Below are positions 1 to 8,779 of a stretch of 64,000 nt of DNA, one piece after another. A program made the position numbers and the translations under genes. Source of the DNA: Mesorhizobium sp. M9A.F.Ca.ET.002.03.1.2 (lineage in GTDB: Bacteria; Pseudomonadota; Alphaproteobacteria; Rhizobiales; Rhizobiaceae); assembly GCF_003952365.1 (NCBI RefSeq), contig NZ_CP034443.1, positions 310,001-374,000 on the forward strand, read 5' to 3'. Position 1 is the first letter of the stretch. Each line of letters starts with the position of its first letter. The notes under the pieces are model-generated. The model was not told where the DNA came from, ran no database searches, and saw only the letters and a list, made by a program, of their open reading frames with translations.

Positions 1-745
1 CGGCATAGCTCCCGAGATAGGCCTCGCGCACGCGCGTGTCTTTCGTCACCTCGCCGGGCGCGCCGTCGAATATGATCGTGCCCGCGGCCAGGACGATGAC
101 CCGTTGCGCGAAACGGAACACGAGATCCATGTCGTGTTCGATCATGAGCACCGCCAGGTCGGCGGGAAGCCCGGCAAGCGCGGACTCGATGCGCGGCGTT
201 TCGCTTTGCGGAACACCGGCCGCGGGTTCGTCGAGCAACAGGACTTTCGGTCTCAACGCCAGCGCGAAGGCGATCTCCAGCAGCCGCTGCTGCCCGTAAG
301 CGATCTCCGCCACCTTGTGGTCGGCAGCGCCCTCGAGGCCGAGCGTGCGCAGCAGCGCCTCGATCTCTTCGAGGACTTCCGGCATCGACCAGAACGTGCC
401 GAACAGGCGGCCGGTACGGCCCTGGCGCTGCAGCACGGCGAGCGCCAGATGTTCCCGCGGCGTCATTTCCGGAAACAGGCGGGTAACCTGGAAGGACCTT
501 ACCAGGCCGCGTTGCACGCGCTGCATCGGATTCATGCCGTTGAGCTGCTCGCCAGCGAGGCTAACGACCCCTGAATCCGGTTTCAGATGGCCGGTGACGA
601 GATTGACGAAAGTAGTCTTGCCGGCGCCGTTCGGCCCGATCAGCGCCACGCGGTCGCCTGGCGCCATCGTCAGCGAGACGGCCTGGGTCACTGCCAGCCC
701 GCCGAAGGTCTTGTTCAGCCGCTCGACCTCGAACACCGCATTCAT
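1..745 (-). CDS. Branched-chain amino acid-type ABC transporter ATP-binding protein, LivG family (3' end cut by window)
   Basis: This is the ATPase of a Liv-type importer and acts at the cytoplasmic face of the inner membrane. Translating the minus strand from the ATG at 745 gives about 248 residues without a stop before the window edge. Visible motifs are Walker A (GPNGAGKT), a degenerate signature (YGQQRLLEIA in place of LSGGQ), Walker B (LLLDEPA) and the switch histidine in MIEHDMD. The end is close to the usual LivG length, so only a few residues should be missing. Its ATG overlaps the stop of livM (ATGA), showing translational coupling. The substrate cannot be read from the sequence; the Liv family also imports aromatic acids, amides and urea. 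Confidence 0.93.
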   Translation of the reverse strand, partial: MNAVFEVERLNKTFGGLAVTQAVSLTMAPGDRVALIGPNGAGKTTFVNLVTGHLKPDSGVVSLAGEQLNGMNPMQRVQRGLVRSFQVTRLFPEMTPREHLALAVLQRQGRTGRLFGTFWSMPEVLEEIEALLRTLGLEGAADHKVAEIAYGQQRLLEIAFALALRPKVLLLDEPAAGVPQSETPRIESALAGLPADLAVLMIEHDMDLVFRFAQRVIVLAAGTIIFDGAPGEVTKDTRVREAYLGSYA

Positions 746-1743
746 CGCCGCCTCCACTGATCGAACAGCTGGGCGCTCGTGCCGAAAATGCCGCGCGGCG
801 CAAACAGCACGACCGCGACCAGCAGCGCGCCCATGATTGTCAACCAGTGAAATGGATTGGCGGCGGAAACGAAATCCTCGAACAGCATGAAAACGACCGT
901 GCCGATGATCGCGCCGTAGAGCGATCCGGTGCCACCGAGCACCAGCATCACCAGCGCCTGCGCCGAAAGGGTAAAGCTCAGGCTGTCGAGCCCCACCACC
1001 TGGGTGGAGATTGCGTTGAGGCCACCGCCGACACCGGCGACCGCGCCTGAGATGATGTACATCTTGAGCAGCGTCTTCTTGACCGACGCCCCCATCGCCG
1101 CGACCCGGATCGGGTCCTGCCGGATGCCGCGGCAGAGCATCCCGAACGGCGAGCGAGACAGGCGCTGCAGCAGGAAGAAGACGACCACTAGCAGCGCTAT
1201 CCCCAGCACATAGGCGGTCCGTCCCCAAAGATCGAACCCGAACACACCGAACAGCGGGCTTGGCGCGATGTCCGTCAGGCCATCGCTGCCGCCCGTCCAG
1301 CTCGTGGCCTTGTTGGCCGCCTCGTGAAAAAGATTGACGATGGCGATCGAAAGCACAAGTTGCCCAAGCCCGTGGCTGCGCAGGACCACGAGGCCGGATA
1401 TGAGGCCGGCGACCGCGCCGCCGACGGCGCCTGCCGCGATCATGGCGAACGGATCCGATATGCCGAAATGCGCGGCCGCAATGCCGGCGGCGTAGGCCCC
1501 GGCGCCGAACAGCGCGGCGTGACCGAGCGTCGCCACGCCGCAGAAGCCGGTGACCAGATCGACCGAAAGCACCAGCATGACGATGCCGATGACGCGCGTG
1601 AGCAGCGCGAGATTGTTGGGAAACAGGAGATTGCCGACGACCGAGGCCGCCAGGATCACCGCAAGGCCGATCCAATCCGCCGAAGCGGAGAAGCGCGGCT
1701 TAACGACTTGCCCGGTAACGCTTGCAGGATGATTGGCGTTCAT
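742..1743 (-). CDS. Branched-chain amino acid-type ABC transporter permease, LivM family
   Basis: A 333-residue polytopic membrane protein with the LivM hallmarks: a stretch reading GFCGVATLGHAALFGAGAYA near residues 65-85, then about nine hydrophobic segments and a C-terminal GxxG-rich segment (LGGTGSLYGAIIGT). It pairs with the LivH permease to form the translocation channel. It starts 3 bp after the livH stop with a GGAAGG-type ribosome site, and its own stop overlaps the ATPase start. The four genes from 3857 leftwards are one operon. Family assignment is firm; the transported solute is unknown. Confidence 0.93.
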   Translation of the reverse strand: MNANHPASVTGQVVKPRFSASADWIGLAVILAASVVGNLLFPNNLALLTRVIGIVMLVLSVDLVTGFCGVATLGHAALFGAGAYAAGIAAAHFGISDPFAMIAAGAVGGAVAGLISGLVVLRSHGLGQLVLSIAIVNLFHEAANKATSWTGGSDGLTDIAPSPLFGVFGFDLWGRTAYVLGIALLVVVFFLLQRLSRSPFGMLCRGIRQDPIRVAAMGASVKKTLLKMYIISGAVAGVGGGLNAISTQVVGLDSLSFTLSAQALVMLVLGGTGSLYGAIIGTVVFMLFEDFVSAANPFHWLTIMGALLVAVVLFAPRGIFGTSAQLFDQWRRR

Positions 1744-1746
1744 CCG

Positions 1747-2607
1747 TCAGGCCCTTCCAAGAAGGCCGCGCGGAAACACGCAGACGATGACGATCACGGC
1801 AAGGTAGAAGAAGAACTCGCCATACTCTGGCACCAAATAACGTCCCGTCGTGTCGACCGCGCCAAGCACCAGGCAGGCAAGCAAGGCGCCACCGATCGAG
1901 CCGGCTCCGCCGACCGAGACGACGACGAGGAAGGTCACCATGTAGCGCAGCGCATAATAGGGTTCGATCGGCAGCAGTTCGGCGCCAACGATACCGCCGA
2001 ACGCGGCAAGGCCGACCGCAATCGCGAAGCTCGCCGCATAGACGGATTTCGTCCTTACGCCGAGCGCGGCAGCCATCGGCGCGTTGTCCACCGAGGCGCG
2101 CAGCTTCACCCCGAAAGGTGTCCGCTCGACGAGATACCAGAGCGCCACGGCGACGGAGAGGCCGCACACGATGGCAAACAGCTTGTGCGCGGCAATCGAA
2201 CGAAAGCCGAGATCGACCGGTCCACTCAGCACCTCGGGCAGCGGGATGGTCTTGAGTGTCGGCCCGAACACATAATTCGCGATGCCGATGACGCAGAAGG
2301 TGATGCCGATCGTCATGAGCACCTGGATAAGTTCCGGCTTGTTATAGATGCGGCGGTAGAGCAGTCGCTCGATCGGTACCGCAATCACGACGGTGCCGGC
2401 CACCGCAAGCACGACACCGGCGACATAGCCCAGACCAAGATCACGCACGGCATAGGAGGCAAGATAGCCGCCCACCATCGCAAAGGCCCCGTGCGCGAGA
2501 TTCACCACTCGCATCAGCCCCATCGTCATCGACAGGCCGATCGAGATGACGAACAGCACCATGCCATAGGCAAGGGCGTCGACCGCGATGCTGAGCACGC
2601 TCTGCAT
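1747..2607 (-). CDS. Branched-chain amino acid-type ABC transporter permease, LivH family
   Basis: A 286-residue integral membrane permease. The N-terminal block GLMRVVNLAHGAFAMVGGY is the LivH signature, and SVGGAGSIGGALLAC near residues 230-245 is the matching C-terminal one. Seven to eight hydrophobic helices can be seen. It lies between the solute-binding protein gene (77 bp upstream) and livM (3 bp downstream), so it is the second gene of the operon. A second, sequence-distinct Liv operon is present at 43845-48477, so this organism region carries two such importers. Confidence 0.93.
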   Translation of the reverse strand: MQSVLSIAVDALAYGMVLFVISIGLSMTMGLMRVVNLAHGAFAMVGGYLASYAVRDLGLGYVAGVVLAVAGTVVIAVPIERLLYRRIYNKPELIQVLMTIGITFCVIGIANYVFGPTLKTIPLPEVLSGPVDLGFRSIAAHKLFAIVCGLSVAVALWYLVERTPFGVKLRASVDNAPMAAALGVRTKSVYAASFAIAVGLAAFGGIVGAELLPIEPYYALRYMVTFLVVVSVGGAGSIGGALLACLVLGAVDTTGRYLVPEYGEFFFYLAVIVIVCVFPRGLLGRA

Positions 2608-2684
2608 TTCTCACTCCGAGCGCTCGCCGACGGGCCGCCGCCTGCGGACATGTATCCGATGACTGAGGGCTTGCCCCAGCAAGG

Positions 2685-3857
2685 TTATTTGGCGGCGGCG
2701 AGACCGGGATCGGTCATGTTCGCGAACGTCTGGATCTCCTTGTTGTAATAGGTGCCGTCCGCGGCTTTAGCGACCTCCCGCAGATAGATGTTCTGCGTGA
2801 TGTGGCGGCTTCCGGCGTCGATCGAGACAGGTCCGCGCGGGGACTCCCAGGCCATTCCCTTGACGGCGTCGACGGCCTTGGCGGCATCCTGCTTGCCCCC
2901 GGTCGCTTCGATCATCTTATAGATTACCCGCATGCCGTCATAGGCGCCGACCGATGGGAAGGACAGCTCGACCGGATTGCCGATCGCGGCACGCGTCGCC
3001 TCGACAAACTTCTTGTTTTCGGCAGAGTCATGCGCGACGGAATAGTGGAATGTGGTCGTCACCCCGAAAGCGGTATCGCCGAGCGCCGGCAGATCGGATT
3101 CCTGCGTTAGGTCTCCAGGCGCCAGGAACTGGATGCCGGCTCCCTTGAGGCCGTTTTCGTTGTAGGACTTCAGAAAGCCCAGCGTGGTCGGACCGGACGG
3201 CAGGAAGGCAAAGACCGCCTCGGCGCCGGAGTCCTTTACCCGCTGCATGATCGGGCTGAAGTCGGTGGTCGAAAGCGGCATGCGGACCGATTCGACGATC
3301 TCGCCGCCATCCGCCTTGAAGGTCGTCGCGAACGCCGTCTCGGCATCGACGCCCGGTCCGTAGTCGCTGACGACGGTGATGACCTTCTTGATGCCACGCG
3401 CGGCCGCCACCTTTGCCATCGGCACCGAAGTCTGCCAGAGCGTGAAGGAGGTGCGCACGACGAGCGGGCTCTTGGTCACGATCGCCGACGTGGCTGCGTT
3501 CATGATCACCATCGGCACATTCGCCTGCTCGAGAAGCGGCGTGACGGCCATGGCATCGGGCGTAAAATAGAACCCGGCGAGATACTGAACGCTTTCCTTA
3601 ACGACCAGATCCTGGGCGAGCGCCTTGGCCTGCGCGGGATTCGCGGCCGGAAGGTCCCGATAGACGACCTCAACGTCGCCGTCACCGACCTTGGCTCCGT
3701 TCAATGCCATCCAGGCGTCGATGCCGGCCTTGAAATTCTTGCCCTGGATGGCGAAGGGACCGGAGAACGGCCCGATCACGCCGACCTTGATGGTTTCTGC
3801 ACTGGCGGTTCCGCTAAGCGCTATTGCCGCCACCGCGGCCAAAAGCATGCGTTTCAT
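2685..3857 (-). CDS. Periplasmic solute-binding protein of a Liv-type ABC importer
   Basis: A 390-residue protein with a clear Sec signal peptide (MKRMLLAAVAAIALSGTASA, cleavage likely after ASA) followed by a type I periplasmic-binding fold (peripla_BP_6): VGVIGPFSGPFAIQGKNF at the start of the first lobe and the AVFAFLPSG segment in the middle. It captures the substrate in the periplasm for the LivHM-GF complex encoded just downstream. A strong ribosome site (GGGAGG, 6 bp before ATG) and an AT-rich stretch at about 3905-3960 upstream fit this being the first gene and promoter of the operon. The ligand is unknown; proteins of this type with CoA or ring-cleavage genes often bind aromatic acids, but nothing in the window links this copy to a pathway. 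Confidence 0.9.
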   Translation of the reverse strand: MKRMLLAAVAAIALSGTASAETIKVGVIGPFSGPFAIQGKNFKAGIDAWMALNGAKVGDGDVEVVYRDLPAANPAQAKALAQDLVVKESVQYLAGFYFTPDAMAVTPLLEQANVPMVIMNAATSAIVTKSPLVVRTSFTLWQTSVPMAKVAAARGIKKVITVVSDYGPGVDAETAFATTFKADGGEIVESVRMPLSTTDFSPIMQRVKDSGAEAVFAFLPSGPTTLGFLKSYNENGLKGAGIQFLAPGDLTQESDLPALGDTAFGVTTTFHYSVAHDSAENKKFVEATRAAIGNPVELSFPSVGAYDGMRVIYKMIEATGGKQDAAKAVDAVKGMAWESPRGPVSIDAGSRHITQNIYLREVAKAADGTYYNKEIQTFANMTDPGLAAAK

Positions 3858-4278
3858 GGCTTTCCTCCCTTAGCGGCTACCCAGCCTCCAGCAAGGTTTT
3901 CAGCCGCGTTGGCTTTGGTCTCTCATGCAGAAATGGTAATGTAAAATGAAAATAAGTCGTCGATTATTAACCTCCCGGATAGGGAAATCCGTGGAGCAAG
4001 TCGACATTTCCGCCGGTACATGGCCGACGGCACCATCGAACACGACTTCATCATCCGCGCGACGCGCAGAACGGTTCTGTCTGCAACGCCCCCTCGCCCG
4101 CCGTAACGTCGTCGATCCCGATTGCGGATCGTGTGGTGCGACAGGCGGCGGACAAATTTGGCTGGCCTTGACCCGAGCCGTCAGCAATGCGCACGGACAG
4201 CTCTTGCTCCGACCTATGAGCCCGCTTGCGGCGTGCTTTAATTCAGCCAGTCAAGGCCCGGCATCGAGCTGACCGGAC
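3858..4278. other. Intergenic region with presumed promoter of the Liv operon
   Basis: No convincing coding region. The first 100 bp carries the ribosome site of the solute-binding protein gene and an AT-rich segment suitable for its promoter. The rest, up to the IS256 remnant, has no feature I can name. Confidence 0.4.
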
Positions 4279-4433
4279 TTCCCGAACGACGATGCCATCG
4301 TGCGCCTCGTCGGCGCAATCCTGCTCGAACAGAACGATGAATGGCAGTGCAGCGGGCCAGATATATGGCGCTGGAAACCATCAGCCAGATGAGCGATGAT
4401 CCCCTGATCAGCTTGCCAGCCGTGGCGCGCTGA
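4279..4433 (+). mobile_element. IS256-family transposase, 3'-terminal remnant
   Basis: Only the last 50 or so codons survive. The frame beginning at 4279 reads FPNDDAIVRLVGAILLEQND then EWQC, and after a one-base shift near 4355 it continues as RARYMALETISQMSDDP and ends LPAVAR followed by a stop at 4431-4433. Both blocks are typical of the C terminus of rhizobial IS256 transposases. The DDE catalytic region is missing and the gene is frameshifted, so it cannot be active. Sequence to about 4505 may be the remaining non-coding end of the element. Confidence 0.8.
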
Positions 4434-4890
4434 TCAGCCCGGCCCATGCCGGAGAGCACGGCGACCACTGCCGCCAGCTACACCTCGCCGCCGGACACGA
4501 TCCTTGCAAGGCGTAGAATCGCTCTGTCAGGCACCTGGCGCAAGACCCGTTTGAGGGATTTCACCACCATTTGCGGGTGGCGCTCGCTACGGGTCAAGAA
4601 TAGCGTCGGCAATGCTGCCGCGGAAAATAGCAGTCCGCAGGACGCGTGGCCTGCTTCAAGCTTGCCGAGATCATGATCTTGGTCCATGTCTCGCAAGATG
4701 TGCTCATGCGGGAGACGAGAGAAGCCATCAAATCGATCGTTCGCAGAGAGGGATAGCAAGGCGTGCTATTCGGAAATCCGCGAGCTTGACCGGTTGCACT
4801 CGTTCAGCCTTGTCGGGAAAAAACCGCAGGTTCAAATCACGGACACGATTTAAGGCTGCAAACTGCCCTATAACTTGCAAAGGAGTCGAG
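4434..4890. other. Decayed sequence, no assignable gene
   Basis: The left 70 bp is probably the tail of the IS256 remnant. On the minus strand about 4505-4759 reads like protein (for example LFLTRSERHPQMVVKSLKRV and VPDRAILRLARI), which suggests an old gene or transposase fragment. I do not recognise the family, the reading frame is not extended on either side, and no ribosome site precedes it. Confidence 0.3.
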
Positions 4891-4936
4891 TTAGCAAACG
4901 AATTCAGTGGCCGCACTGTATTGGCGGTATCCCTCT
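4891..4936 (-). mobile_element. IS1182-like transposase, last 14 codons only
   Basis: Read on the minus strand this 46-bp piece encodes GYRQYSAATEFVC and a stop (TAA at 4891-4893). The same C-terminal peptide, with one change, ends the larger IS1182-like remnant at 11801-12745, and the two DNA stretches (4891-4936 and 11801-11846) agree at roughly 40 of 46 positions. It is therefore the extreme end of a second copy whose remaining body has been lost. Confidence 0.75.
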
Positions 4937-5424
4937 ACTGACACGAACCCTGGCCGTTTCCTAGGTCGTACCTATCCTTTTGCACGCCTCCCCACTATCC
5001 AAGCACTGGCAGAACGCCTTGTCTTTCTCGGTCTGGCGGAAGAAAGCCAGGTGGCACGGGCAGCCGCCGTTCACCATGGCACGCCTACTCAATGACGCCA
5101 CCTTTGACCGCGCAGCGGCAGATGATCGGCACAGGCAGCCGGACATCCTCCCAACTGGAACGCCTGCCGCCTGTGCCGAGCCCCCCGCTAAGCCATCCCG
5201 AACATCCACGAACGAAGCCGGGTTGTCGTTACCTTCGCATCCTAATACTTATCTTGGCGTACATATCTCACTCGGTGCGGCGCACTTGCGAACGCGAGGT
5301 CCTGAGCGTCAGAAGCCGACAATGAAGCCGGACTGATTGCGATCGGCACGGTGCCGAGCGTCACAGGCGCGAGGGACTTAACAACTGACATGATCATTTT
5401 GAGATCCTCCTCAGCTCCCGTAGG
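4937..5424. other. Region without a recognisable gene
   Basis: Several open frames cross this stretch, including one of 118 codons on the plus strand starting at 4980, but none shows a known domain, a good ribosome site or natural amino-acid composition. I see nothing functional that can be supported. Confidence 0.35.
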
Positions 5425-5829
5425 TCAACATTCAGTCCTTGGGGTCGCAGGTGTAGTGCCGTTCGAAGGTCCCGTCCGCGCCGCTGCTTGTCGAAGCCGC
5501 GATGTAAGGCTCGATCGCGCGCTCGTGGACCAGCCAAAGGGGATCTCGGCCGAGCCGTAGCCACTGCCGGCGGCCAACCGTTTCGGGATCGAGGCCGAAG
5601 CGATCCTGGTGCGCTCGATCGTCGTGCCGGCCGCGCCTGCCTCCGCATGACGGATGGCGCGGCTTCGCAAAGCGCACATGATTTCGTCACGTGAGATGCC
5701 GACGTCGCCAAGAACGTCATCGGGTAAACGGCTCAACTGGTCCGTTGCCGACAAGAGAGCTTTTCGCTCGGCGCGGAGGCGTAACCACCTGCGAAATGGA
5801 CCAATGGCGGCAGCATGAATTATAACCAT
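5425..5829 (-). CDS. DUF1127 (YjiS-like) small protein with an aberrant C-terminal extension
   Basis: The first 60 residues carry the DUF1127 pattern: RRWLRLRAERKALLSA, then LSRLPDDVLGDVGISRDEI, a short Arg-rich domain common in rhizobia, where proteins of this class have been tied to RNA handling and nutrient responses. Normal DUF1127 proteins stop at about 45-75 residues; this frame runs on to 134 because beyond about residue 65 it enters the remnant of an IS1182-type transposase (5432-5640). The native C terminus has thus been replaced by junk coding sequence. A weak GGGATGA element precedes the ATG. Whether the fusion is made is unknown. Confidence 0.6.
   Translation of the reverse strand: MVIIHAAAIGPFRRWLRLRAERKALLSATDQLSRLPDDVLGDVGISRDEIMCALRSRAIRHAEAGAAGTTIERTRIASASIPKRLAAGSGYGSAEIPFGWSTSARSSLTSRLRQAAARTGPSNGTTPATPRTEC
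5432..5640 (-). mobile_element. IS1182-type DDE transposase remnant (frameshifted internal fragment)
   Basis: On the minus strand three short blocks in two frames rebuild the middle of a DDE transposase: HQDRFGLDPETV, then in the other frame AAGSGYGSAE, then back to WLVHERAIEPYIA and DGTFERHYTCDPKD. In intact relatives these sit in this order, just before the CPxGK zinc-binding segment. The fragment has at least two frame changes and no ends, so it is dead. It defines the junction at which the DUF1127 gene lost its proper stop. Confidence 0.7.
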
Positions 5830-5921
5830 GATCAGATCATCCCTTCATTGATCTGAATTGACCGGCACGGAACGGCGCGAACGGCACTCCGGGCGAGAGC
5901 GTCAGCCGTCCGCGAGGCAAG

Positions 5922-6083
5922 TTAGGCGTAGTGGTCGATGGATTGGTTTTGCCGCGGCGTGCCCATACGGCGGGCGGTGGCTGGCCCCGGGCCACGCATG
6001 TAATAAAGCTCCGGGCGGTAGCGCGGCGCGACGAATTTGCGAAACCCCGCAGCAAGTTTTGTGACGGGAGCCAAGAATTTCAT
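5922..6083 (-). CDS. Small basic protein, 53 residues, unknown function
   Basis: The ATG at 6083 follows a good ribosome site (GGAAAGGGAA, 4-5 bp spacing). The product begins MKFLAPVTKLAAGFRKFVAP and ends QNQSIDHYA; it is rich in Arg, Lys and aromatic residues, with no membrane segment. It lies between the DUF1127 gene (same strand) and the divergent Crp/Fnr gene. A longer frame upstream to 6224 lacks a ribosome site and natural composition, so the inner ATG was chosen. I do not recognise a family. Confidence 0.5.
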   Translation of the reverse strand: MKFLAPVTKLAAGFRKFVAPRYRPELYYMRGPGPATARRMGTPRQNQSIDHYA

Positions 6084-6285
6084 GACTGTTCCCTTTCCCT
6101 TCCCCGGCTTGCACACGAGCCGGCGGGCCTGACGTGCAACAAGGATATGACAGTCGAACCAGGCTCGGCTGTGGGAATTCCCACACCGGGGAAAACATTG
6201 GCGAAATCCGCTCCCAGTTTGCATCCCGGAAAGCGGGGTCTGCGGCCATCAAATTTCCTTGGATAGGGAGTAAGGTGAAGTACAC

Positions 6286-6978
6286 TTGATTGAACAAGAG
6301 ACCGTTGTGACAGGCTCTCTGGCCTTCATCTCAAGACTTTGCGATGCCGACCTCGCCGCGCTGACCAAACGGTGGCACGAGCGCAGCTATCGACACAACG
6401 AGCTAATCATTTCCCACGGCGACACTGGTCGCGATGTCTTCTTCCTGCTGGAAGGACGGGCTCGCGTGACACTGGTTTCAGCGGACGGCAGGGAGATAGC
6501 GTATCGCGATGTCGAACCGGGTGACATTTTCGGGGAGCTCGGAGGCATTGACGGGATTGCACGCTCTGCCAGCGTAGTCGCGCTGGAGGCAACCCGCGCT
6601 GCACGGCTGTCCGGCACAGCATTCCGGGATATCGTGATGACCCACCCGACTTTTGCCTGGATGCTGCTTGAGCATCTGTCTGCCCAGCTCCGGCGCATGA
6701 CCGAGCGGGTATTCGAATACAGCACTCTGGTCGTGCGAAAACGGCTGATCGTCGAGCTCCTGCATCGGGCGGAGAAAGCCGCACTCGTGGACGGCGAGGT
6801 GTCCATAAGCCCGGCACCGACGCATTCCGAGCTGGCGGCAACGATGAGCACGCACAGGGAAGCGGTCTCGCGCGAAATGAGCGATCTCGCCAAGAGAGGC
6901 CTGATCGAAAAGCGCGGCAGCAGGTTATTGCTGCATGACGTCTCGGCACTACGGGCGCTGGTCGACAAGAAGGAATAG
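6286..6978 (+). CDS. Crp/Fnr-family transcriptional regulator
   Basis: A 230-residue regulator with an N-terminal cyclic-nucleotide-binding-like beta roll (about residues 15-130, with GDIFGELGGIDGIARSASVV matching the phosphate-binding cassette region) and a C-terminal Crp-type winged helix (about 150-225; recognition helix in MSTHREAVSREMSDL). There is one cysteine near the N terminus (Cys19) rather than the cluster needed for an FNR-type iron-sulfur centre, so it is not an oxygen sensor of the classical kind. The start is a TTG at 6286 preceded by AAGGTG at a suitable distance; no ATG in frame fits better. Its ligand and targets are unknown; perfect FNR/FixK-type boxes elsewhere in the window (11027, 54280, 54790) are of the kind bound by this superfamily. 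Confidence 0.88.
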   Translation: MIEQETVVTGSLAFISRLCDADLAALTKRWHERSYRHNELIISHGDTGRDVFFLLEGRARVTLVSADGREIAYRDVEPGDIFGELGGIDGIARSASVVALEATRAARLSGTAFRDIVMTHPTFAWMLLEHLSAQLRRMTERVFEYSTLVVRKRLIVELLHRAEKAALVDGEVSISPAPTHSELAATMSTHREAVSREMSDLAKRGLIEKRGSRLLLHDVSALRALVDKKE

Positions 6979-7071
6979 CGAAGGCTGTCGCTGCGGCGGG
7001 GGCACCGCACGTTTCATACTCCTCGGCCGCAAGTAATTATTCCTTCCGGCAAACCGGCAACCTAGAGTCTT

Positions 7072-7830
7072 TCACGATTTGACGGAAGCGTAGCCTGCGT
7101 TTGCGAAGTAGTTGCTGCATTCGTTCGGCTCGATGGTGGTGACGAGGTGGCCGATATGCCGCCAGGTTTCCTCGATCGATCGTTTCTGGGCCTTCCGCAT
7201 CCAGTGCTTGATCTTGGCGAAGGCTTGCTCGATCGGGTTGAGGTCGGGCGAGTAGGGCGGCAGGTACCAGAGCCTGGCGCCGGCTGCCTGGATCATCTGC
7301 CGGACAGCCGTCGACTTGTGGGAGCCGAGATTGTCCATGATGACTATGTCGCCCGGCTCCAGGACCGGCACGAGCTGCTGTTCGACATAGGCGCGGAAGC
7401 ACTCGCCGTTGATCGGCCCGTCGAAGACGCAAGGTGCGGTGAGCCGGTCGCAGCGCAGTGCGCCGAGGAAGGTCAGCGTGCGCCAGTGACCGTGCGGGGC
7501 GAAGCCGCGCAGAGGCTTGCCCCTCAGTCCCCAGCCGCGCAACGGGGTCATGTTGGTCTTGATCCAGGTCTCGTCGATGAAGACCAGCCGGCGTGGATCC
7601 AGGCCGGCCTGCCAGGAGCGCCAGCGCTGTCGTCGCCGCGCGATGTCGGCGCGGGCCTGTTCAAGGGCGAACAGCGTTTTTTTTGAACCGCAGCCCTTCG
7701 CGCCGCAGGAACAGCCATACCGCGTTGTGCGATACCTTAACCCCGCGCGCCGCCAGTTCCTCCTTCAGCCCATGCAGCGTCGTCAAGGCGGCGGGCAAGA
7801 AGTTCGACGATCATTTGCATCGCGTTGTGG
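7072..7830 (-). mobile_element. IS630-family element remnant, transposase frameshifted and N-terminally truncated
   Basis: The minus strand encodes the catalytic part of an IS630 transposase. From 7551 it reads through VIMDNLGSHKS and LPPYSPDLNPIEQAFAKIKH, the second Asp and the Glu of the DDE triad, to a stop at 7072. Upstream, in another frame, lie FIDETWIKTNM (the first Asp) and LHGLKEELAARGVKVSH of the N-terminal half. The two halves meet at a run of eight A residues (7677-7684), where a one-base shift is required. IS630 relatives can use frameshifting, but here the first 60 or so residues before about 7786 are not found, so the element is broken. Confidence 0.85.
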
Positions 7831-7938
7831 CTCACATCTGGGGATCACGACCTGCACGGCCCGCACTCCGGTAACAACAGGCTGCAAAATTGGAACAGTC
7901 GTTTGGCCCTCTCCACAGCCCTTCAGATGCGTCTTTGA

Positions 7939-8448
7939 TCATTGCCTGAGGAACGCGCCCGTGTAGGTCTGGCCAACAAGCCTAACGGTTCCGGCGAGGG
8001 CTCCGTCAGACAGCATAACAAAACTGACGTCCGCGCCATTCGGTAGGCGCTCAAGCTTCAACGTAGCCCCCACAAGTCTTCCAGCGCCGGCGGCCTCTCC
8101 CGGATAGTTGTCGCCCAGATTTCCCCACGCATAGGTGACCGTCACCTTCCCATCAGAAGAAATCGTCTGAACAGCAAGTTTGGCGTCATACATCCCATCC
8201 AGTCGCCCGGCCCATAGACCCGAAAAAGCAGCGTACTTTGTTGGAACGGCCTTGCCAGGGGGAGTGACCGCCACGGATTGATGCATGATTGCTGAGCCGG
8301 AAGGAACCAAGGCAGGTTGGGGAGGAATGGCACCAGGTTCTAACGCGGGTTCGAGAGTGGCCGGTTGCGACGTTTCAGGAGCCGATTGGCACGCGGCTAG
8401 GGCAAGTGCCGCGAAGCCAAGCATTGCGTTGCACATTCGGTGTGCCAT
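7939..8448 (-). CDS. Putative secreted lipoprotein, function unknown
   Basis: A 169-residue protein with a type II signal peptide: hydrophobic core LGFAALALAAC with a lipobox LAAC, the likely lipidated Cys being residue 20. A Pro-rich linker (residues 22-60) leads to a compact domain of about 100 residues with alternating beta-type pattern (GKVTVTYAWGNLGDNYPGEA, TVRLVGQTYTGAFLRQ). This resembles small outer-membrane-anchored domains often found in rhizobia, but I cannot name the family. It ends 110 bp from the IS630 remnant and stands alone. Confidence 0.7.
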   Translation of the reverse strand: MAHRMCNAMLGFAALALAACQSAPETSQPATLEPALEPGAIPPQPALVPSGSAIMHQSVAVTPPGKAVPTKYAAFSGLWAGRLDGMYDAKLAVQTISSDGKVTVTYAWGNLGDNYPGEAAGAGRLVGATLKLERLPNGADVSFVMLSDGALAGTVRLVGQTYTGAFLRQ

Positions 8449-8775
8449 CTTCTGGTGCCCCGGCCATCTTTGAATCTAGCGCAGGCCGACCTTATCGCGC
8501 GTTTTCACAAGCTGTGTCTACGCAAGGTGAGTCATACGACAGCGGGTCGTCGAAGAACCCGCAGCGGTCGTGAGTCAATGCCCCCATTCGTAGCCCAAGT
8601 AGCGGCCTGGAGCGCCATTCGCCCGGCATCCGCTGGTTCATTAGGAGTTGAGCGGGAGGATCAGCAGTTGACCTTCCAGATCACATAGTGAGCCCGTTGC
8701 GACTGTATTCCTGAACCTTCGACAAACAAGTACACGCCGGTCGAAGGGACTCACCAAGCTGCTGAATGAACCGCT
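8449..8775. other. Intergenic, no feature seen
   Basis: About 330 bp between the lipoprotein gene and the IS481 element. It should contain the lipoprotein promoter at its left end. No coding region or structured repeat was recognised. Confidence 0.35.
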
Positions 8776-8779
8776 CTAG

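Noticed and set aside
1324..2748. 474-codon open frame on the plus strand antisense to livM/livH
   Set aside because: Arg/His/Asp-rich composition typical of antisense frames in GC-rich genes; livM and livH on the other strand are unmistakable.
4980..5336. 118-codon plus-strand frame
   Set aside because: No domain, no convincing ribosome site, unnatural composition.
5846..5866. TTGATCTGAATTGA as another FNR/FixK site near the DUF1127 gene
   Set aside because: Two mismatches in the second half-site; too weak to support.
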